Source of the DNA: UMGS755 sp045652815
Lineage (GTDB): Bacteria > Bacillota > Clostridia > UBA1381 > UBA9506
Length of the DNA: 22,951 nt
Reading direction: 5' to 3'
Assembly: GCA_045652815.1 (NCBI GenBank)
Contig: JAZOLH010000057.1
Location: 1-22,951 of the forward strand
Under the pieces are notes generated by a model that saw only the letters and a program-made list of their open reading frames with translations, was not told where the DNA came from and made no database searches. A program made the position numbers and the translations under genes. How positions within the stretch are numbered: the stretch's first letter is position 1; each line of letters begins with the position of its first letter. Positions 7,817 to 13,929 of the stretch are shown piece after piece.

Positions 7817-7862
7817 GGTGGGGTGGTTGTGAAAAGAAATTGACAACGGGCTTTGACAGTGG
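7807..7862. repeat. 10-bp inverted repeat spanning two divergent promoters
   Basis: CCACTGTCAA (7807-7816) and TTGACAGTGG (7853-7862) are perfect reverse complements 36 bp apart. The left arm contains the mrp -35 box and the right arm abuts the -10 of the rightward promoter. It may be a shared operator, or simply two similar promoter sequences. Confidence 0.5.
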
Positions 7863-7868
7863 TATAAT
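7840..7868 (+). promoter_or_regulatory. Sigma-A promoter of the LCP-rsmA operon
   Basis: A perfect TTGACA (7840-7845) and a perfect TATAAT (7863-7868) are separated by 17 bp. The leader to the ATG at 7975 would be about 100 nt. Two more TATAAT sequences at 7887 and 7931 lack good -35 partners. Confidence 0.8.
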
Positions 7869-7974
7869 TATACTGGAAAAATTTCGTATAATATTAAGAG
7901 TTTGTTCACAATGTATTCACAGGTATGTTATATAATGGATACAACGTGTTTTGATAGCAGAAAGGGTCAAGAAG

Positions 7975-8904
7975 ATGAACGTTAAAAAGTTCTTTTTATC
8001 AATGATAGTTACAATATTGGTCATTGTTACCTTGATTGGCGGTTTGAATGTTGGCAAACTGCTGTTTGGCACAAACCTTTCCTCCGAAATTGAAAAATAT
8101 CTGGATAAGGTAAGTTCCAGCAAGGAAAACATTCTTCTGATGGGTGTTGATAAAGAAGGTCTTCATGCGGATGTGCTGATGCTGGTTTCCTTGGATTCCA
8201 AGGAAAAAACCATCCGTGTCCTGTCCATCCCTCGTGATACCCGTGTTCAGTATTCCGGCAGCCGCTATGATAAAATCAATCACGCGCTGGCATACGAAAA
8301 CGGCGAGGAAAAAGTGATTTCTCTGGTGAAACAGGTAACAGGTATGCCCATTCACTACTTCTGTCAGGTGAATTTTGAGGGCTTCCGCAACGTGATTGAT
8401 ATTTTAGGCGGCGTGGAATTTGATGTGCCTGTTGATATGCATTATGAAGACCCTGCCCAAGACCTTTATATTCACGTAAACAAAGGTCTGCAACTGTTAG
8501 ATGGTAAGGATGCCGAAGGTGTTGTTCGTTTCCGTGCCACCTATTTAGAGGGCGATACCAAGCGTATCGGCGTACAGCAGGACTTTTTGCGTGAACTCTT
8601 TAAGCAGAAACTTAAACCCGAATATCTCCGCAAAGCACCTCGTTTGATTGAAGAAATGTATGAACACGTAACCACAAACTTCTCTGTGGCCGATGCGACT
8701 AAATACATCAAGACTTTAAAGAAAATGGATTCTGAATCCTTAAAGACTTTCACCCTGCCCGGCGAAGGCAGATATGTGGGCGATGTGTCTTACTTTGTGT
8801 ATGATGCACCCGCTACACGCCAGCTGCTCCTTGAAGAATTCGGTTATCCCGAAGATGAAGCAAAAGAGTGGAGAAAACAAAAAGAAGCGGAGGCGGCAAA
8901 TTGA
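7975..8904 (+). CDS. LytR-CpsA-Psr (LCP) family cell-wall polymer ligase
   Basis: LCP enzymes attach teichoic acid, capsule or other polyprenyl-linked glycopolymers to peptidoglycan at the outer membrane face. The 309-residue protein has one N-terminal transmembrane anchor (about residues 7-28) and then the LCP domain. The signatures are NILLMGVD near 52, the metal-binding Asp in ADVLML near 66, SIPRDTRV near 84-91, KINHALAYENG near 100 and RFRATYLEGDTKR further on, all residues that hold the pyrophosphate. The start is ATG at 7975 with GAAAGGG upstream; an in-frame TTG at 7951 has no ribosome site. Its last four bases overlap the rsmA start. The polymer substrate cannot be read from sequence. 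Confidence 0.88.
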   Translation: MNVKKFFLSMIVTILVIVTLIGGLNVGKLLFGTNLSSEIEKYLDKVSSSKENILLMGVDKEGLHADVLMLVSLDSKEKTIRVLSIPRDTRVQYSGSRYDKINHALAYENGEEKVISLVKQVTGMPIHYFCQVNFEGFRNVIDILGGVEFDVPVDMHYEDPAQDLYIHVNKGLQLLDGKDAEGVVRFRATYLEGDTKRIGVQQDFLRELFKQKLKPEYLRKAPRLIEEMYEHVTTNFSVADATKYIKTLKKMDSESLKTFTLPGEGRYVGDVSYFVYDAPATRQLLLEEFGYPEDEAKEWRKQKEAEAAN

Positions 8905-9773
8905 GAGGTCAGGATTTTTCCCGCCAATCTGTGCGGCGACAACTGTCCGGTGAAGGTCTGCGCCCCAAAAAAGGTCTGGGTCAGAACTTTTTAACCGATG
9001 ATACGGTGCTTTTAAATATCGTAAATGCGGCAGAACTCACTGAGGATTCCTGCGCTCTGGAAATCGGTCCCGGTATGGGTGTTTTAACCAAGGAACTGGC
9101 CCAGAGAGCCGAAAAAGTCACCGCGGTGGAAATTGATACCACCATTCTGCCGGTGCTTACCAAAAATTTAGAGGCATATGATAATGTTTCTGTTGTCAAT
9201 CAGGATATTTTAAAAGTAGATTTACATAAACTGTTTGAAGAACAGTTCGATGGCAGACCGGCCCGCGTGGTTGCCAACCTGCCTTATTACATCACAACCC
9301 CCATTTTGATGAAACTGTTAGAGAGCGACGTGCCCATTGAATCCATCGTAATTATGATTCAGCGTGAAGTGGCAGAGCGTTTGGCGGCAGATGCAGGTAG
9401 CAAAGATTTCGGCGCCATCACTTTGGCGGTGCAGTATCGGGCAAGGGTAGAGCATATCTGCGATGTGCCCCCCGAAGCATTTGAACCGATGCCGAAGGTT
9501 TGGTCATCCGTCATCCGTTTGATTCCAAGAGATAAGCCGCCTGTTTCCGTTATTGACGAGGCCCACTTTTTCCGCTTGATCAAGGCGGCGTTTGCTATGC
9601 GTCGCAAGACATTGACCAACGCCTTAAGCCACGACGGGAGCCTCTATGCCGATAAGGAAACCGTTCGGGCAGAACTCATCCGCATGGGTCTTTCTGAAAG
9701 TATCCGCGGAGAATGTTTAAGTTTAGAACAATTTGCCCAGCTTTCAAACAATTTAATTCAAAATAAAAAATAA
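8901..9773 (+). CDS. rsmA: 16S rRNA (adenine(1518)-N(6)/adenine(1519)-N(6))-dimethyltransferase
   Basis: RsmA (KsgA) uses S-adenosylmethionine to dimethylate two adjacent adenines in helix 45 of 16S rRNA during late 30S assembly. The 290-residue protein has the family marks KKGLGQNFL near the start, EIGPGMGVLT for SAM binding, and the catalytic-loop sequence NLPYYITTP (a variant of NPPY), then the C-terminal helical domain with FAMRRKTL. I chose TTG at 8901 because GGAGG lies 7 nt upstream and the start overlaps the LCP stop as TTGA; a GTG at 8868 has no such site. It is translationally coupled to the LCP gene. A terminator follows directly. Confidence 0.93.
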   Translation: MRGQDFSRQSVRRQLSGEGLRPKKGLGQNFLTDDTVLLNIVNAAELTEDSCALEIGPGMGVLTKELAQRAEKVTAVEIDTTILPVLTKNLEAYDNVSVVNQDILKVDLHKLFEEQFDGRPARVVANLPYYITTPILMKLLESDVPIESIVIMIQREVAERLAADAGSKDFGAITLAVQYRARVEHICDVPPEAFEPMPKVWSSVIRLIPRDKPPVSVIDEAHFFRLIKAAFAMRRKTLTNALSHDGSLYADKETVRAELIRMGLSESIRGECLSLEQFAQLSNNLIQNKK

Positions 9774-9798
9774 ATTTCCTGCGGGAAATTTATTTTTT
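9770..9798 (+). terminator. Intrinsic terminator after rsmA
   Basis: The stem ATAAATTTCC / GGAAATTTAT with a TGCG loop overlaps the rsmA stop codon and is followed by seven T residues. It ends the LCP-rsmA operon. Confidence 0.85.
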
Positions 9799-9862
9799 TG
9801 CATAAAATGTCTCGCAGAGGGCAACATAAAGGCGAATACAAGTGCTTGAGGAGGCATTCACA

Positions 9863-10126
9863 ATGAAAAAGAATATGATTTTAGCGGCCCTGATTTTCGC
9901 TCTTGCCACCGCAACCCTTTCCGCTTGCGGCACAATGGATAATGGCGGCGGCGCAAATGGCGGCGCAAGTGGCGGCAACACCAACCCCCAGACCCAGCAG
10001 GGTACACAGGACACAACACCTCAGACAGATATGGGCGCTGATACGGGTACGGATGACACCGTTCCCGACGGTGCAGAAAAGCACGACAACGCTCTGACAG
10101 AAGAAGCAAAGAAAATGATGCCCTAA
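9863..10126 (+). CDS. Small low-complexity lipoprotein of unknown function
   Basis: I do not recognise this family. The 87-residue product starts with a short basic end and a hydrophobic segment, then a lipobox LSAC at 19-22, so Cys22 should be lipidated and the mature protein of 66 residues should sit on the outer membrane face. Most of it is low complexity: a Gly/Asn/Ala run at about 24-40, then a Thr/Gln/Asp-rich acidic run. Only the C-terminal EKHDNALTEEAKKMMP looks ordered. The start is ATG at 9863, 8 nt after GAGGAGG; an upstream in-frame GTG at 9842 lies before that site. No clear promoter is seen, but terminators on both sides make it a single gene. Confidence 0.75.
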   Translation: MKKNMILAALIFALATATLSACGTMDNGGGANGGASGGNTNPQTQQGTQDTTPQTDMGADTGTDDTVPDGAEKHDNALTEEAKKMMP

Positions 10127-10137
10127 GGAAATGAGCG

Positions 10138-10165
10138 AAAAAAGACCGGTTTTCGGTCTTTTTTT
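10138..10165 (+). terminator. Intrinsic terminator after the small lipoprotein gene
   Basis: The stem AAAAAAGACCG / CGGTCTTTTTT, with a GTTTT loop, runs into a seven-T tract 11 nt after the lipoprotein stop. Confidence 0.9.
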
Positions 10166-10190
10166 GTTGCTTTTTTGTCCCTGTCTTCTC

Positions 10191-10219
10191 TTGACAACCA
10201 AGGGTAAAAATGGTATGAT
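10191..10219 (+). promoter_or_regulatory. Strong extended -10 promoter of kduI-kduD
   Basis: A perfect TTGACA (10191-10196) and TATGAT (10214-10219) are separated by 17 bp, with a TG at 10211-10212 forming an extended -10. The start is predicted near 10226, inside the left arm of a long imperfect inverted repeat. Confidence 0.8.
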
Positions 10220-10220
10220 T

Positions 10221-10268
10221 AAATAGAAGAAGAATGATGAGATGAAAATCTCTTTTCTTCCGCTATTT
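10221..10268 (+). promoter_or_regulatory. Leader inverted repeat / stem-loop upstream of kduI
   Basis: Three paired blocks nest around a GAAA loop: AAATAG/CTATTT (10221-10226 with 10263-10268), GAAGAA/TTCTTC (10229-10234 with 10255-10260) and GAGAT/ATCTC (10239-10243 with 10248-10252). The 17 matched pairs start just after the -10. It could be a DNA operator for a uronate regulator or an mRNA hairpin. Confidence 0.55.
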
Positions 10269-10302
10269 GTAATCAATTATCAAAATATAAAGGAGAATGA
10301 AC

Positions 10303-11133
10303 ATGGAAGTTAGAAACGCAACAAACCCCAAAGATTTCAAACATTACACAACTGACAGACTCCGTGAAGAACTGCTCATCACTGAACTGTTCACAGCAGA
10401 CAATGTTAAAATGGTTTATAGCCACATCGACCGTATCATCACCGGTGGTGCAATGCCCGTTTCCAAAGCACTGACCGTTGAAGCAGGTAAAGAACTGGCA
10501 GCAGATTTCTTCCTGCAGCGTCGTGAAATGGGTATCATCAACGTTGGTGGTAAAGGTAAAATCACCGTTGACGGTACTGTTTATGAAATGCTCCCCCGTG
10601 ATGGTCTGTACATCGGTATGGGCAACAAAGACATCGTGATGGAAAGTGAAGATGCAGCTGATCCCGCAAAATTCTACATCAGTTCTTGCCCCGCACACAA
10701 ATCTTACCCCAATGTTAAAATCGACATTGCAAAGGCGAAGAAAGTGCCCTGCGGCTCTGTTGAAGATGCTAACAAACGTGTGATCAACCAGTACATCCAT
10801 CCCGAAGTGCTGGATACCTGTCAGCTGTCTATGGGTCTGACTAACTTAGAGCCCGGCTCCGTTTGGAACACCATGCCTTCTCATACTCATGACAGACGTA
10901 TGGAAGTGTATCTCTACATTGACTTAGGCGAAAACGATGTTGTTTTCCATATGATGGGCGAACCCACCGAAACCCGTCACATGATTATGCACAATGAAGA
11001 AGCAGTTATCAGCCCCAGTTGGTCCATCCACTCCGGCGTTGGTACCAAAGCTTACTCCTTCATCTGGGCTATGTGCGGTGAAAACCAGGAATTCACCGAT
11101 ATGGACCATATCGCTACAAAAGATTTAAGATAG
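10303..11133 (+). CDS. kduI: 5-dehydro-4-deoxy-D-glucuronate isomerase
   Basis: KduI converts 5-keto-4-deoxyuronate, formed from unsaturated uronides released by pectate lyases or glycosaminoglycan lyases, into 2,5-diketo-3-deoxygluconate. The 276-residue cupin protein has the conserved MVYSHIDRIITGG stretch near 37 and a metal site in HTHDRRMEVY: His194, His196 and Glu201, with His243 further on. These sit two residues before the zinc ligands I recall for the 278-residue E. coli enzyme. I chose ATG at 10303, with AAGGAG 7 nt upstream; ATG at 10297 is only 1 nt from that site. kduD follows after 37 nt, so the two steps are co-transcribed. No lyase, transporter or KDG kinase or aldolase gene is nearby. 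Confidence 0.93.
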   Translation: MEVRNATNPKDFKHYTTDRLREELLITELFTADNVKMVYSHIDRIITGGAMPVSKALTVEAGKELAADFFLQRREMGIINVGGKGKITVDGTVYEMLPRDGLYIGMGNKDIVMESEDAADPAKFYISSCPAHKSYPNVKIDIAKAKKVPCGSVEDANKRVINQYIHPEVLDTCQLSMGLTNLEPGSVWNTMPSHTHDRRMEVYLYIDLGENDVVFHMMGEPTETRHMIMHNEEAVISPSWSIHSGVGTKAYSFIWAMCGENQEFTDMDHIATKDLR

Positions 11134-11170
11134 TTTTTAATTTAATTTACATAATTAGGAGGCTACAATA

Positions 11171-11968
11171 ATGGATATGAACAGCTTTCGTTTAGACGGT
11201 AAAGTAGCTTTAGTAACCGGCGCATCTTACGGTATCGGTTTTGCAATCGCTTCCGGTTTTGCAGCTGCCGGCGCTACCATCGTTTTTAACGACATTAAAC
11301 AGGAACTGGTTGACAAAGGTCTGGCTGCTTACAAAGAAGCAGGCATCGAAGCTTATGGTTACGTTTGCGACGTTACCAACGAAGCACAGGTTAACGAAAT
11401 GGTTGCCAAAATCGAAAAAGAAGTTGGCGTGATTGATATCTTAGTTAACAACGCAGGTATCATCAAACGTATCCCCATGTGCGATATGACTGCTGACGAA
11501 TTCAGACAGGTTATCGACGTTGACTTAAACGCACCTTTCATTTGTGCTAAAGCAGTAATTCCTTCCATGATCAAAAAAGGTCACGGTAAAATTATTAACA
11601 TCTGCTCTATGATGAGCGAACTGGGTCGTGAAACCGTTTCTGCATACGCTGCAGCTAAGGGCGGCCTCAAGATGCTGACCCGTAACATCTGTTCCGAATA
11701 CGGTGAACAGAACATTCAGTGTAACGGCATTGGCCCCGGTTACATTGCAACTCCTCAGACTGCACCCCTGCGTGAACGTCAGGCAGATGGCTCTCGTCAT
11801 CCCTTTGACCAGTTCATTATCGCAAAAACACCCGCAGCTCGTTGGGGCGAACCCGAAGATCTGATGGGTCCTGCTATCTTCTTAGCATCTGATGCATCTA
11901 ACTTTGTAAATGGTCACGTATTATATGTTGATGGCGGTATCTTGGCTTATATCGGCAAACAGCCCTGA
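11171..11968 (+). CDS. kduD: 2-dehydro-3-deoxy-D-gluconate 5-dehydrogenase
   Basis: KduD is a cytoplasmic short-chain dehydrogenase that reduces the KduI product, 2,5-diketo-3-deoxygluconate, to 2-keto-3-deoxygluconate with NAD(P)H. The 265 residues carry TGASYGIG (16-23) for the cofactor, NNAG (93-96), and the catalytic Ser146, Tyr159 and Lys163. The C-terminal half, with FVNGHVLYVDGGILAYIGK, matches KduD and gluconate 5-dehydrogenase sequences. GGAGG lies 8 nt before the ATG. By fold alone it could be a gluconate 5-dehydrogenase, but its place behind kduI settles the likely role. Confidence 0.9.
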   Translation: MDMNSFRLDGKVALVTGASYGIGFAIASGFAAAGATIVFNDIKQELVDKGLAAYKEAGIEAYGYVCDVTNEAQVNEMVAKIEKEVGVIDILVNNAGIIKRIPMCDMTADEFRQVIDVDLNAPFICAKAVIPSMIKKGHGKIINICSMMSELGRETVSAYAAAKGGLKMLTRNICSEYGEQNIQCNGIGPGYIATPQTAPLRERQADGSRHPFDQFIIAKTPAARWGEPEDLMGPAIFLASDASNFVNGHVLYVDGGILAYIGKQP

Positions 11969-12033
11969 TCTCGTTGGTAGATTTAGCACAGAACGCTTTA
12001 TGACGAGTTGATTTTGTTTATAAAGTTAATGAG

Positions 12034-12064
12034 GAAACCCGCTTTTATAGCGGGTTTCTTTTTT
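12034..12064 (+). terminator. Intrinsic terminator after kduD
   Basis: The 9-bp stem GAAACCCGC / GCGGGTTTC with a TTTTATA loop is followed by six T residues. It lies 65 nt after the kduD stop. Confidence 0.9.
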
Positions 12065-12081
12065 ATTTATGTCATAAAGCT

Positions 12082-12139
12082 ATGGTCCAAGCGCCCCTCT
12101 CGGAGTATACACATACACCTTCGGGTGCACTTGGACCAT
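12082..12139. repeat. Intergenic hairpin 1 with UUCG mini-hairpin
   Basis: Perfect 10-bp arms ATGGTCCAAG (12082-12091) and CTTGGACCAT (12130-12139) enclose a 38-nt loop. Within the loop, CACC-TTCG-GGTG (12116-12127) forms a mini-hairpin with the very stable C(UUCG)G tetraloop, and CTC/GAG may form a second one. There is no T-tract, so it is not a terminator. Its right end is part of a diverged direct repeat. Confidence 0.7.
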
Positions 12140-12156
12140 TCTGCATCTAAATCTCC
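12133..12156. repeat. Diverged direct repeat, copy 1
   Basis: This 24-bp segment has the core TCTGCATCTAAAT and matches 21 of 24 positions with the segment at 12260-12283. It overlaps the right arm of hairpin 1. Confidence 0.65.
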
Positions 12157-12172
12157 GCAACGAGATTCGTTT

Positions 12173-12225
12173 GCAGGAAGAAAGTACAGCTTCGGGTTCC
12201 CTTTGGCTCAGTTTGTTCTTTCTGC
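12173..12225. repeat. Intergenic hairpin 2
   Basis: The arms GCAGGAAGAA (12173-12182) and TTCTTTCTGC (12216-12225) pair over 10 positions with one G-T wobble. The loop contains GCTTCGGGT, similar to the CTTCGGGT in the loop of hairpin 1, so the two may be diverged copies of one unit. Confidence 0.55.
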
Positions 12226-12259
12226 CTTAAATTTCCTCCGTCTCTGCGGTAGGGGAGTC

Positions 12260-12283
12260 GGACCAGTCTGCATCTAAATTCCC
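12260..12283. repeat. Diverged direct repeat, copy 2
   Basis: This is the second copy of the 24-bp repeat, 127 bp after the first, with the core TCTGCATCTAAAT unchanged. A weaker echo, TCCGCATCT, lies at 12351-12359. Confidence 0.65.
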
Positions 12284-12323
12284 TAAGCCGTTGTGTTAGA
12301 GGAACTTTTGAGGAGTATCGTAG

Positions 12324-12343
12324 GGCGGGGGCTTGCTCCCGCC
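12324..12343. repeat. REP-like GC-rich palindrome
   Basis: GGCGGG (12324-12329) pairs with CCCGCC (12338-12343), and the stem continues inward through a G-T wobble and GC pairs. There is no T-tract. The sequence resembles dispersed intergenic palindromes that I recall from gut Clostridia, but I cannot count copies here. No gene is supported anywhere in 12065-12480. Confidence 0.5.
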
Positions 12344-12437
12344 GAAGCTGTCCGCATCTCGCAGAAGGACGACAATCGCAGGTGACAGGGGGATAAAAAA
12401 GAAAATTAACAAATAATTCATTATATTTCTATACTTT

Positions 12438-12467
12438 TTGCGATATTTGTGGTAAAATAGATATAAT
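12438..12467 (+). promoter_or_regulatory. Putative promoter of the DUF5685-dnaJ-like operon
   Basis: A TTGCGA -35 (12438-12443) and a perfect TATAAT -10 (12462-12467) are separated by 18 bp, in an AT-rich segment just before the first gene of the operon. Confidence 0.55.
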
Positions 12468-12493
12468 AGTATATAATTTGGGGTGAATGTGGC

Positions 12494-13354
12494 TTGTTTG
12501 GTTATGTGAAAATCCATAAAGACGAACTGAAAGTGAAAGAATATAACCAATATAAAGCCTATTACTGCGGGCTTTGTCATACGCTGAAAGAAGAATATGG
12601 CTTTCCCGCCCGTTACTTTCTCTCCAACGATGCAACCTTTCTTTCGATTTTGCTCTTGGCGGTGACGGATGAGGCCCCCGCCTTTTCGCCCATTCGCTGT
12701 ATGGCAAACCCGATGAGAAAACGTCCTGCCTGTGATGACAATCCCTGCCTTTCTTACAGCGCGGCGGTGAACGTGCTTTTGGTGTGGTTTAAATTAAAAG
12801 ACGATTGGCAGGATAATCGCTCGCTAAAGGCCCTGTTTTTGATGCCGCTGATGGTGGGCAAAAAGAAAAAGGCGGGAAAGAAATTTCCCGAATTGTTTGC
12901 GGCTCTTTCTGAACATCTTGACGCACTGCATCAATTGGAACGGGCGCAAAACCCCATCCCCGATGCCTCAGCCGATGCCTTTGCCAAAGCGCTGGAAGCG
13001 GTGTTTCGTGCACCCTTTGTAGAAAAAGAAGATGTTCGCCGTGTGCTTGCCCATAGCGGCTATCTTCTGGGGCGGTTCATCTATCTTTTAGATGCCTGGG
13101 AAGACAGGGGAAAAGACCAAAAGAAAGGTGCTTACAATCCCTTTTTGTTAGCAGAGAGCGTTAGCGAAGAAGATTTAAAACTGTCTTTGGAATATAGTCT
13201 TGGGGAGCTGGCCGGTAGTTTCAATCTTCTATCTCCCAAACGTAACCAAGAAATCATCGAAAATATCATATATTTAGGGCTTAAAAATGCGCTTGACCGC
13301 GTGTTTGCAGGCGAAAAAACCGAGGAGGAGACACACCATGAGAGATCCCTATGA
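12494..13354 (+). CDS. DUF5685 family protein, possible isoprenoid-synthase-like fold
   Basis: The N-terminus MFGYVKIHKDELKVKEY followed by YYCGLCHTLK is typical of the uncharacterised DUF5685 family. The 286 residues look largely helical and soluble. Cysteines 25, 28, 69, 80 and 85 cluster near the N-terminus. Two Asp-rich motifs stand out: KDDWQD at 102-107, and DAWED at 200-204 followed by KGAYNP at 211-216. The second resembles the DxxED...GxxYxP signature of squalene/phytoene synthases, which also use two Asp motifs and are of similar size. That link is my inference. The start is TTG at 12494 with GGGGTG upstream. The end overlaps the next gene by 17 nt. Confidence 0.85.
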   Translation: MFGYVKIHKDELKVKEYNQYKAYYCGLCHTLKEEYGFPARYFLSNDATFLSILLLAVTDEAPAFSPIRCMANPMRKRPACDDNPCLSYSAAVNVLLVWFKLKDDWQDNRSLKALFLMPLMVGKKKKAGKKFPELFAALSEHLDALHQLERAQNPIPDASADAFAKALEAVFRAPFVEKEDVRRVLAHSGYLLGRFIYLLDAWEDRGKDQKKGAYNPFLLAESVSEEDLKLSLEYSLGELAGSFNLLSPKRNQEIIENIIYLGLKNALDRVFAGEKTEEETHHERSL

Positions 13355-13916
13355 AGTGCTGGGCGTATCGAAAGATGCAAGTCCCGAAGATATAAAAAAG
13401 GCCTATCGTAAACTGGCAAAAAAATATCATCCCGATAACTATGTGAATAACCCTCTGGCTGATTTGGCGGCGGAAAAGTTTAAAGAAATCAATGAGGCCT
13501 ATGAAACCTTAACAGGCGAGGGTGCTCAGAGCGGCGGTTATCAGGCGGGCAGTGCGGGTGCGGGTAATTTTGCCCAGATTCGCAACCTGATTCAGATGAA
13601 TCGCTTGGATGAAGCAGAGCGTGAACTGGATGCTCTTTCTGACCGCAGTGCCGAATGGTTTTTCTTAAAAGGTACCGTTTTTATGCGCCGCGGCTGGCAT
13701 ACTCAGGGTCTTAACTTTATTCGTCAGGCGGCTAATATGGAGCCGGGCAATTTAGAATATCGTATGGCGCTGAACCAATATATGAGCCAGAGCGGACAGT
13801 ATCGAAACGTGGGCGCCGATGTGGGCGGTATGAGTGCTTGTGACTGTTGTCAGGGGCTCATCTGCGCCGATTGTTGTTGCGAATGTATGGGTGGCGACCT
13901 GATTTCCTGCTGTTAA
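13338..13916 (+). CDS. J-domain (DnaJ-like) protein with cysteine-rich tail
   Basis: J domains bind DnaK and stimulate its ATPase. In this 192-residue protein the J domain fills residues 3-58 (DPYEVLGV to INEAYETL) with the HPD motif at 31-33. A Gly/Ala/Ser linker follows, then a TPR-like helical part (about 80-150), and a tail with ten cysteines in the last 25 residues (168-192). The zinc-finger and C-terminal substrate domains of true DnaJ are absent, so this is a specialised J protein. The tail may bind metal or be palmitoylation-like membrane-proximal; neither can be shown. The start is ATG at 13338, after GAGGAGGAG; an in-frame upstream extension to 13287 has no ribosome site. It overlaps the DUF5685 gene by 17 nt. 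Confidence 0.88.
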   Translation: MRDPYEVLGVSKDASPEDIKKAYRKLAKKYHPDNYVNNPLADLAAEKFKEINEAYETLTGEGAQSGGYQAGSAGAGNFAQIRNLIQMNRLDEAERELDALSDRSAEWFFLKGTVFMRRGWHTQGLNFIRQAANMEPGNLEYRMALNQYMSQSGQYRNVGADVGGMSACDCCQGLICADCCCECMGGDLISCC

Positions 13917-13929
13917 AGGAGCGTTTCCT

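Noticed and set aside
12008..12277. 89-codon open frame over the kduD terminator and repeat cassette
   Set aside because: It spans the terminator hairpin and both repeat structures, has no ribosome site and no domain; the sequence is better explained as non-coding repeats.
12082..12283. tRNA, 6S RNA, SRP RNA or RNase P RNA in the structured gap
   Set aside because: The 58-nt hairpin has no anticodon or TpsiC-type arm, and none of the conserved cores of those RNAs are visible. It stays an unassigned repeat.
12296..12707. Minus-strand open frames of 94 and 92 codons near the DUF5685 start
   Set aside because: They run through an AT-rich promoter and opposite a conserved gene, without start signals or recognisable product.
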